Assembly (NCBI GenBank): GCA_918026815.1
Contig: CAKJVC010000154.1
Location: 1 to 64,000 of the forward strand
Reading direction: 5' to 3'
DNA length: 64,000 bases
Source of the DNA: Chalara sp. BL73
Taxonomy: Eukaryota; Ascomycota; Leotiomycetes; Helotiales
The notes beneath the pieces were generated by a model. It ran no database searches. It was not told where the DNA came from and saw only the letters and a list, made by a program, of their open reading frames with translations. A program made the position numbers and the translations under genes. Each line of letters begins with the position of its first letter. The stretch's first letter is position 1. This document shows positions 55,678 to 64,000 of this stretch, in pieces.

Positions 55678-58163
55678 ATGTCGGGCTTCCTGAACAAATT
55701 CAAGGGGACGTCCTCGGTCAGTTTTGCTCGAATTTCATCATCTGCGAAATGCGCGATTGCAAAGGGTTCGACAATGGGGCATGCGAATATCTTTACTGAC
55801 GGAAGAAATAGGGAGCTACGAGTCCTGGGGACCCAAAGTCTCCCTCGAAAAATAAGAACAATGCAGAGCCAGAACCAGAGATCACCCCGCTCATGAAGAT
55901 GCTGCAAAATGCCGGGCCGCTCAGGAATGACGGGAGCGATAAGTTCTTTGGAATGGAAAATGTAGGTTGCTTCAAAACGATTCACCAATTGAACTTAGCT
56001 GACGGCATCTAGTTTGGCAATACATGGTTTGTGATAATGTGCTGCAAGAAACTCTAGCTGATTTTTTACAGTTACTGCAATTCCATAATGCAGACCTTAT
56101 TTTACTCGACACCGTTCCGAGAGCACGTCGTCTCATATCCACCACATTCTCCATACGATACCCCGAATGGACTACCGAAACTTTCTATGCCATCAATCAG
56201 ACCTCCGCCAGTGATAGCGAATGGAAACGCAACATCACCGACGAAGACAAAAGTATCCGCGTCGGAAGCTATGAAGAAGCGGACACAGATAAATGCAGGC
56301 CAGATTGTGCCACCAGGGCCTGGACAGCGGCCGGAAGATAAGCCGGATTCGCCAGAATACAAGAAGAAGCATGCTATGCTTGCTGGACCCGTGCTGGATA
56401 TAACATACACTAATGCAACAAACTATGGAATGGAAGAGTCGACATTCACTGCCATGAAGGACATATTTATGGCTCTGATTGCGCACCCAGCACGATCGGG
56501 AGTGCTCAGCCCTGCACGATTTCTGGAGATCTTTAAGCGAGACAACGAAATGTTTCGAACGTCTATGCACCAAGATGCCCATGAATTTTATGGATTAGTT
56601 CTCAATGCGGTAATAAACAATGTCGAAGACAATGCGCAAAGAGTCAGAGAGTTGGAGCCACCCCGGACGGAGGAGGGACTGGTTCAAGGACTGAAAGATG
56701 CAGTAACGTATGCGGCAGATTCAATGGGTTTGGGCGCTGGAGCGCGGTCGCCAGGAACTGGCTGGGTTCACGATATTTTCGAGGGAGTCTTGACATCGGA
56801 GACGAAATGCTTGACCTGCGAAACTGCATCTCAGCGCGACGAGACCTTTCTAGATCTATCTATTGACTTGGACAATCATTCATCAGTATCATCTTGCTTA
56901 AGGAAGTTCTCCGCTGAGGAGATGTTATGCGAACGGAACAAATTCCATTGCGATAGCTGTGGCGGCTTACAGGAGGCTGAGAAACGGATGAAAATCAAAA
57001 GGCTGCCAAAGATTCTGACACTGCACTTGAAGAGATTCAAGTACTCAGACGATATGACACGTTTGACGAAGCTCTTTCACCGGGTCGTGTATCCGTACCA
57101 CCTTCGAATGTTCAACACGACAGATGATGCTGAAGATCCGGATCGATTGTACGAGCTTTACGCCGTGGTTGTACACATTGGCTCCAATGCGTTCCATGGT
57201 CATTATGTCTCCATTATCAAGACACAAGACCGTGGCTGGCTGCTGTTTGATGATGAAATGGTGGAACCGGTGGATAAGCATTACGTGCGAAACTTCTTTG
57301 GTGACAAACCTGGTCAAGCGTGCGCATATGTGCTTTTCTACCAGGAGACGACAGAAGAGGCCATGCGGAAGGAGATGGAGTCTGAAGGCTTGGCTCAAGT
57401 TGCGTTGGCGTCGCAAGAAGCTGAGCTGGCCCAGGGCCACCTGCAACAATCTAATGGCGCCTATCCTGCATCTGTTTCTAAGCAGGTTAGTCTTCCCGCT
57501 ACGCCGGAGGAGCAAGAGGAGTTTGTCTCTCTCAACAATGTCATCTCCACACCATTACCAATAGCACAGAATACCGCAACGGTTCCGCTTCTGTCTTCTC
57601 CTACGTCAGAACCAGCCTCCAAAGTAAAGACCAAGGAAGATAAGGCACGCGCGCAAAAAGAGATCAAAGAGTCCAAAGAAGCCGAAAAAGCAAAGAAGGC
57701 AGCCGATAAAGCAGCTGAGAAGGAAAAGGCAAAAGCCGAGGAGAAGCGGCTGAAGGAAGTTCAAGCGGCAAGGAAAGAAGAGCTCAAAGCCCGAGAAGAG
57801 GAGGCGAAGAGGGTCATTGCGTTAAGCAAACAGACTGCTGTGGAAGAAGAAGAAAAGCGTAAAAGGGAGGCTGCTGGAAACGGCGTACCTGCACGTGCAT
57901 CTACGTTCGCAGAACCAAATGGCCAACCAGAGAAGGAAAAGGGCTTCATGGGTAGCCTGTCGAGGAGCCATAGAGGAAGCAAGAGTATGAGCCGGAAGAG
58001 CTTTGGGTTCCTGGGAAGCAAAGAGTCGAAGGCTTCGGGAAGCGGCGATACCGCTGTTGAAGGGGAATCAGGGCCACGGACACCAGAGAAGAACCAAAAG
58101 CCTCCTAAGGAAAGATTTAGCTTTAATTTAGGACGGAAAAAGAGTAGCGTCATGAATCCATGA
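55678..58163 (+). CDS. creB: Ubiquitin carboxyl-terminal hydrolase CreB
   Basis: Deubiquitinase of the carbon catabolite repression system, acting with a WD40 partner (CreC). Exons 55678-55716, 55812-55961, 56013-56026 and 56072-58163; 764 aa. Exon 3 is only 14 nt. The USP Cys box [17 protein letters not shown] is built from exon 3 and exon 4, and the catalytic Cys codon itself is split (TG|T). The His box is [14 protein letters not shown], and YVLFYQE closes the domain. The zinc-binding pair is in CLTC...CDSC. After residue about 500 a Lys/Glu/Ala-rich coiled coil ([20 protein letters not shown]) typical of CreB is followed by a Ser-rich basic tail. The start [10 protein letters not shown] is standard for the family. 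Confidence 0.93.
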
Positions 58164-58784
58164 TGATGAGCTAACATTTGCGACGAGGAGTATGTTGGTC
58201 GGACATTTGTTAATTTGGAGAAGAGAGACCGAGAGGTCATGTAGTATATGGACTGCATATGAAGCTATTTCCAGTGGCAAAGGGAAAACGATAGTGAGCT
58301 TGAAAAGCTCATGCGGATACTAGGAGTTAAATTTTGGGGTGTGGGCATCCTCCCATGAATCATATTTTGAATGACATATATAAAGCATGGCATGGGTGGA
58401 CGTCCGTCAGATAGCGACTTCAAATAACGTCTATAGCGATCGATCTACAAGCAGGTTGCACTCTTCTTTCAAAACCGTGAATCTTGTGCGTAAGAAGTGA
58501 GACCTCGAATCTGGGTATCTTCTTTAATTCTCCCAAAGCCTCTAATACGGAACACCCATTTCGAGGCAAGAGTTTCTCACGCACCCAAACCACTGCACCA
58601 AACGCCATGCCATGCTAATCTCGAATATTTCCCTCCCCCCCCCAGTATCGTGATACACCCTTTTTTTTTACGTCGGGACCCCGTATGATACACATTCCAT
58701 CCGCGACCTTGGGCTCAAGGCTTCCTTTCTTCCCATCGCTTCTTGACCTGATCTCCTGCTCCTGCGTATGGCATACGCACCAAA
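58164..58784. other. Convergent intergenic region
   Basis: Between the 3' ends of creB and YOS1. No gene seen; short T and C tracts near 58631-58670. Confidence 0.45.
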
Positions 58785-59298
58785 CTACCCAAGCAGCAGC
58801 TCGTAAACTATAATCACGATATTGATCCCTATCAGCGGTACTACGCAGAACAACGTCAGCCTACCACCCCCAAATCAAAGCCCGCCTCCCTTCCCGTTCC
58901 CATCCCCCCGTCTTTCTTTTTGTCCCTCGGCAACATCCCATACTTATGATAAAACGAAACGGGAAGCGCAGAAAGAGGGTAGGGGGGAGGAAGGAAGAAA
59001 GAAAGAAGAAAAGAAAGAGCACGCACTCCGCATGAGCGTCCGCACGCTCGCAACGAGATTTACGAGCTTCCCCTTGACGCCCACGTCCTGTCCCTGCGCG
59101 CCGAACCCGGGGTCCTGCAGCGTGGAGGACCAGCCGACGCGCGCGAGGAAGCGGTCTTCGCTGAGGATCGCGATGGCGTTTATGAGGAGGATGGAGACTT
59201 TTTTGGTGCGTTTGCGTTAGCTGGGATTTTTCTCGGGGGAGGGGAGGGGGGATAGGAGACGAACTGTAGATTAGGTTTCCGAAGGCGAAGAACATCAT
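58785..59298 (-). CDS. YOS1: Yos1-like ER/Golgi transport membrane protein
   Basis: Subunit of the Yip1-Yif1-Yos1 complex for ER-to-Golgi traffic (animal IER3IP1). Exons 59298-59265, 59197-59027 and 58840-58785; introns 67 and 186 bp, in phase; 86 aa, the usual size. The protein begins MMFFAFGNLIY; exon 2 gives ISILLINAIAILSEDRFLAR, VGWSS and GVKGKLVNLVASVRTLMR; exon 3 gives IPLIGINIVIIVYELLLG. Two membrane segments are seen, one at each end. The exons are too short to stand out as an open frame, so the gene is easily missed. Confidence 0.92.
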
Positions 59299-59622
59299 CT
59301 TTGCGGTTTGTAGGGTGTGGGTTTTTAGGGCGTGAGGAAATTGCTGCGTGGTGTGAGGTGGGTTGTGGTTTTTTCTGAGGTTTTGGAAGATGTGAGCTCA
59401 AGACAGATTTCATTGGCGTCAGCCTTGTAGTGAGGCTGGTGGTCTTGGCGTGGTGATCTCCCTTGATATGTGAAACTTGATCTCCATCCGTCCTCCTCAA
59501 AAATTCACCAAAGGAATATATCATAGGAAATTTCTATTCCGGATTAAGTCATGTGATTGAATTTTAAGTCAATACTCATTTCTTTTGATAAACATTGGAA
59601 CTACGCCTTCGGGGAACTCAAG
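59299..59622. promoter_or_regulatory. Divergent promoter of YOS1 and ALG12
   Basis: 324 bp between the start codons of two ER-related genes on opposite strands. No individual elements assigned. Confidence 0.5.
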
Positions 59623-61152
59623 ATGTTGGGGCTCGTTATTCCGGTCCTAATCATACTGCACCTCATAGCAGCACCGTACACCAAGGTTGAGGAATCGTTC
59701 AACATCCAAGCGACCCATGATATCGCACTTCATGGGCTCAACCTAACATCTCAAAACTTCGACCATATAACCTTTCCCGGCGCCGTTCCACGCAGCTTCA
59801 TCGGCGCAAGCCTTCTTGCCTGGACCTCGAAGCCAATCCTCTCTCTTCTTGGAGATGAGTTTAGGGAGAAATATGCGCAGCATGTCGCCCGTGGGCTTTT
59901 GGGACTGAGTAATGCCGGAGCATTGCTGTATTTCGAAGCTAGCTTGGAGAAGAGATTCGGAAAGGATGTTGGTCGATGGTTTGTAGTATTGTTGGGTAGT
60001 CAGTTCCATGTGCTGTACTATGCGAGCAGAACGTTGCCGAATATGTTTGCTTTTGGCCTTAGTATGTTTTCCATCTCACCCCAGACTATATCTGCGGAAA
60101 TCTAACTATACCTAGCCACAATCGCATTCGGTTCAATATCACCTGATATCCAGATCTCCCTCCTAGTTGCTGCAGGCGTGATCTTCCGCTCTGAGATCGC
60201 CATCTTGTTGGCCACTACTCTCATCTATGAGTTATGCATCACGTCACAGCCGAAGAAATTCATTCTGTCTACCATCAAGGCTGGCGTCTTGGCTGGCATT
60301 GCGTCTTTAGCGCTGACGATCGGCGTTGATTCCTACTTTTGGCAATATCCGCTCTGGCCAGAGCTCTCAGGCTTCATATTCAACGTGCTACATGGAAACT
60401 CTTCCGACTGGGGTACTTCCCCCTTTCACTCCTATTTCACCAACTTCTTACCACGACTCCTTATGAACCCACTCACCCTCCTCTTAATTCCATTCGCTTT
60501 GTACCTACCCACATACCGGGCCGCGGCGACGAGGTTGGCTGTCCCAAGTCTAGCTTATGTTGCGATATACAGTATCCAGCCACATAAAGAATCGCGGTTC
60601 ATTATTTATGTTGTACCACCACTCACGGGTGTCGCTGCGCTGTCCGCAAGCTATATATATACCCGTCGCAGCAAATCTTTAATTTACGGTTTTTCGTCTC
60701 TCGTCCTTATTCTCTCCATCTTCGCCTCCTTCTTGGCATCAACACTGCTCCTCACAATTTCGTCACTTAATTATCCCGGAGGCGAGGCTCTAACACTTTT
60801 GAACGCTCATCTTCGCTCTAACCATCCCTCAGAGCCAGTCAGCATACACATGGACGTTCTGTCATGTATGACAGGCGTCACCAGATTTCAACAAGAAACT
60901 TCTGGTCTACCACATGTCTCATACGATAAAACGGAAAACGCGACCACCCTCCTCGAGCCTGGCTTCTGGACGCAATTCGACTATGCAATTATGGAAGAGC
61001 CAGGTTTGGCTATTGGTGCGTGGGAACCCATCGGTGTTGTATATGCTTACAGTGGTATCGAACTCTTAAAGCCGGGACAAGGACTGCGAAAAGACGAGGA
61101 ATTGGAATTAGCAAAAGGCGGGGATGTCGAGTTGGAAAAGGGGAAAGTGTAG
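59623..61152 (+). CDS. ALG12: Dolichyl-P-mannose mannosyltransferase Alg12
   Basis: ER membrane GT22 enzyme that adds the eighth mannose (alpha-1,6) to the dolichol-linked N-glycan precursor. Exons 59623-60061 and 60116-61152 with a 54-bp in-phase intron; 491 aa. Landmarks: [18 protein letters not shown] with the acidic catalytic loop near the N-terminus, [37 protein letters not shown] and [18 protein letters not shown], the HKE motif of the family. Many hydrophobic helices are seen. The start is the ATG at 59623; no in-frame ATG lies upstream. Confidence 0.93.
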
Positions 61153-61798
61153 AGCTGAGCAAGTACAGGGGCTTAAGTGAAAGTTTGGCGTGGGTCAGGC
61201 AGAGGGTTCGGACTATGAGTCGTGGATGGTGGATTGGGCCGAGAATGCACGAGAAGGTATGGGTTCTTAGAAGGATTAGATAATTCAGAGAGAACTATGA
61301 GTTTATAATTTCAAGATGCGACTGTGCGACTTGCAGGTATGATTTATGATTGACTTGAGATATGCGTGGTACATTTAGGCGGGGGACAGAAGCAACCCAT
61401 GAGCACAACATGGAAAGGTAGTCGATGCTGATATCCAAATAAATGCTTTTGTATAAAACCTTTCGACTATAAGCTAAATCAATCAAGAAGAATGAGAGTT
61501 AATATCCAGAACTGTGAAGTACAAGTAGCAACAGGGAAGCTAGTCTGGCTTCTTCTCCGCGACACGATGTCTCTTCTTCCAGCTGCTCTCAATACACCGC
61601 ATCCCAAATAAAACAAATACTCCTAAAGCCTCATGAATAACCCAAACACCTCAATCCAAAAGGCCAAAACATAAACTTGCTAGGGTACCTGTCAGCTTCG
61701 AGTAAATATATCATGCATGGCATAGTTATATTGAACTGCAAACTCACCAAAGAAAAAGAAATCACCAGGCATTCAGAGGGCTTCCAAAAAGCTTCCGT
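61153..61798. other. Convergent intergenic region
   Basis: No gene supported between ALG12 and the small minus-strand gene. Likely 3' UTRs. Confidence 0.4.
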
Positions 61799-62171
61799 CT
61801 ATCGATGGTGTGTATGATTCGCATCATGTCCGTAAAACACCCTGTCGAACTCCTGAAGCTGTCCTGACATGTCATGTGTTGCCGAGGCGGTGCTTCTCTG
61901 GCCCCAGTACAAAGGCGACGATGATTGGAACTGCTTGTCGTCAAGGTAGTCTTCGACCCGCTGGTTCGCAGGGTCGTTTGCGTTGTAGTTGTTGGTCGAG
62001 GCGCTGGCGTCGTTGTGCCTGCTCGTGCGAAGGCTTGTTAATGCGGTGAAGGTTGAGGCGTGAGAAGGGGGATAGAAGGGGAAGTATCGACGGGGCCAAT
62101 GGGCAGACATACTTTTGCTTGTGCTTTTTTCCACTTGGTGCTTGCTGGGAGAAGTGCTTACTTCCTGCCAT
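61799..62171 (-). CDS. Small protein of unknown function
   Basis: Exons 62171-62113 and 62018-61799; the intron (94 bp, GTATGT...GAGCAG) is in phase; 92 aa. The sequence starts MAGSKHFSQQAPSGKKHKQK and continues with an Asn/Asp/Ser-rich middle, VEDYLDDKQF and LQEFDRVFYGHDANHTHHR at the end. It is hydrophilic, without signal peptide or membrane segment. I do not recognise a domain. The ordered splice signals and the change of frame at the intron support a real gene. Confidence 0.6.
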
Positions 62172-63212
62172 GGTGAGGGGTTTGAGATGCAGGCTTTGAT
62201 GGGGGATGTTGAGAGCAGGTCGAGGCACAAGAGTACTGGAAGAAGTGTCCTAGAAGCAGAGTGACAACAAGGGGAACTGCGAGATAGATGATTGAGAGAT
62301 GACTTGAAAACCACTTGAGAATTCTTATGATGGAGAGGTTGACATTGGAGAGAGAAGGGACATATATATACGAAGAGTAGAAGAATATTGGTTTGGAAGT
62401 CTTAGCCATTGACCTTGCCCTGTAATTAGATTCGCCTTATAGTCGTTCTCTGAGCCAGAATCTGGTCTATACCACAATTTGTTGTTACCCGATTTTGGCC
62501 AGGAGAAGGCGAACCGCCTTACGTGTGGGTGAGGATGATGTCCCCCCTAAACCAAAACCCGGCCGCATCAAGAAATTGTGGCAACCAAATTCTGCTCGGG
62601 AGGGGGGGCTACGTAGGCAATGCTGTCGCCATATCCTAAACGAGGATCCGACCTCACCAAAATCTTTTGTGCATCGGGACTCTGTCAGGAGAAAACCTGC
62701 TTAAGCGAGGTTTGTTGCCAAGAAAAGGCAACCGGACCAAATTCACACAGGCTGTCCAAAATCTGCCCAGCCGCTTTGTTTCAGCAGATTTTGGAGTTCT
62801 CCAATCAGAGTCATAGGAATAGAGACCGACGCTGTATGGTCCCGGACCCTTGCTCTGGTAGTTCAGGGATCCAAAATCTGGCTGCAGATGTTCAGGCCAA
62901 CTCAAGTTGTGTCCAAAATCTGGTGGCGCATGGGCGAGGCTGGCACTCTTGTCTTAAGATGAAATATTTTTATGACTCCAAGTTTCTTCTACTTAAGGTC
63001 GTTCTTTCTTAAGCATAACTAAATCTTTCGCAAACCTTAGTACGCGGTTCTATGTTGGTAGTGTTGTTAAACTAGGATCACGTGAACTTTTATTATCTTT
63101 TGGAATCTACCATCAGCTCCTTCCGCCCAAAAAGCTTGAATATTCTTTCCAAAAACAGAGGACTCTGTCTTCCTTCTGATCGATATAGTCTATCCCATAC
63201 TATTGATCTACA
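62172..63212. other. Intergenic with CCAAAATCTG repeats
   Basis: No gene. Contains CCAAAATCTG at 62756, 62871 and 62913 and its inverse CAGATTTTGG at 62785, all within 167 bp, plus partial copies near 62455 and 62491. Holds the promoter of the Clr5 gene at 63213. Confidence 0.55.
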
Positions 63213-63832
63213 ATGGATCAGACAGCGAAGATCAACTGGGAGCGGGTTGAGACCGTCATCAGAACACTGTACTTGGAACAAGATTTAAGCCTCCCGAAGC
63301 TCATGAAGGAAATGGAAGAGAAACATTATTTCAAGGCTACGTAAGTTCTCATAATTCTCTTGTTTCGTGGTTCATAGCTGAGGCCAAGAAGAAAATATCA
63401 ATATGAAACGCAGTTCAAGAAATGGGATATCCGGAAGTATCGCACAGCACAAGAATGGAGGATTATATCTCACAAGGTCGCAAAAAAGAAAACGGGAGCA
63501 AAAGAGAGTGAAGTGATGCTGTATGACGTACCAATCAAGCCGAAAAGACTCAAGAAGGAGATCCAGCGCTATAAAGCTTTATCGACGGCAGGTGAGACTT
63601 CTTCAGGTAAACAATCCGGAACACGCTCTCTCCACTTTCCAAAGCTCACCATAATTATAAAGGACCATTGCCTCCAACACCCATCGGCTTCACTATCCGT
63701 ACCCCGCCACCACAGGATATTATATCTATATCAACGCCAACAGGGTTCCATTGTGACCCAACACTAGCAGAGATAGACTTCAGTTTTCGTACTCCTTCCC
63801 AAGATATACGGCATCCATGCCGATGCCAATAG
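63213..63832 (+). CDS. Clr5-domain protein, short form
   Basis: Exons 63213-63340, 63383-63606 and 63663-63832; introns 42 and 56 bp in phase; 173 aa. The Clr5 domain covers residues about 9-65: WERVETVIRTLYLEQDLSLP, MEEKHYFKATPRRKYQYETQ and FKKWDIRKY. As in the long Clr5 gene at 34233, an intron cuts the domain exactly after the KAT/RAT motif, so the position is shared. The C-terminal part is Pro-rich (PLPPTPIGFTIRTPPPQD) and without recognised domain. It ends well before the usual length of Clr5 proteins. Confidence 0.78.
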
Positions 63833-64000
63833 AATCGGTTTATAATCATCCCCAGCAAACATAGGATTCACACTAATAAGCCAACTTCCTTTCCATAAAT
63901 TTAACTCCGTCTTCAGTAATTCAAGTAAGTAAAGAAAATTGCGAATGCTAGAATATAATCCACAATTTTTATACTGCATTGCACTCCGATCCTTGCCTCT
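63833..64000. other. Terminal intergenic sequence
   Basis: AT-rich; no gene visible before the end of the window. Confidence 0.4.

Noticed and set aside
58822..59524. Long open frames on both strands
   Set aside because: They are shadows of the YOS1 exons and introns; the spliced minus-strand YOS1 explains the sequence.

Overview
The window is nuclear DNA of a filamentous ascomycete (Pezizomycotina; gene content such as Clr5-domain proteins, a STAND-type N-terminal domain, secreted tyrosinase and CreB suggests a leotiomycete-like fungus, but this is inference). Genes lie on both strands, are separated by 0.2-3 kb, and carry the short 44-110 bp GT-AG introns typical of the group. I rebuilt exons by reading frame, splice signals and family motifs.

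Layout. 0-12.4 kb: a PfkB-family kinase (Mak32-like), an O-fucosyltransferase-like membrane protein, a 2EXR-domain pseudogene, a small Gly/Ala-rich protein, a serine hydroxymethyltransferase-like enzyme, a fructosamine-kinase-like enzyme and a Nudix hydrolase. Four of these seven loci carry a frameshift or stop. 13-22.3 kb: an ankyrin protein with a STAND-type N-terminus, a long gene-poor stretch, a secreted tyrosinase and an F-box-like protein. 22.8-29.04 kb: a complete 6.2-kb hAT DNA transposon. 29.6-38 kb: an extradiol dioxygenase, a protein with a degenerate P-loop, a long Clr5-domain protein and an unresolved Cys-containing locus. 38-64 kb: mostly conserved housekeeping genes: protoporphyrinogen oxidase (HEM14), poly(A)-RNA-binding NAB2, beta-hexosaminidase, ARO8-type aminotransferase, RTC4, dynamitin, an alpha-glucoside/sucrose-type MFS transporter, deubiquitinase CreB, YOS1, ALG12, a small unknown protein and a short Clr5 protein.

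The most interesting object is the hAT element at 22800-29031. It has 9-bp terminal inverted repeats, a perfect 8-bp target-site duplication (CATATACC) and GC-rich subterminal arrays. It carries three genes whose exons all join in phase: an 884-aa hAT transposase, a 370-aa protein of unknown function with a SUMO-interacting-type motif, and a 147-aa histone H3 variant. The H3 variant keeps the ARTK start and a complete histone fold; its loop 1 is two residues longer than in canonical H3, as in centromeric CENP-A. All nine coding introns of the element share a TTATACTAAT-type repeated sequence in either orientation, so they look introner-like. I do not know of a described transposon that carries its own H3 variant.
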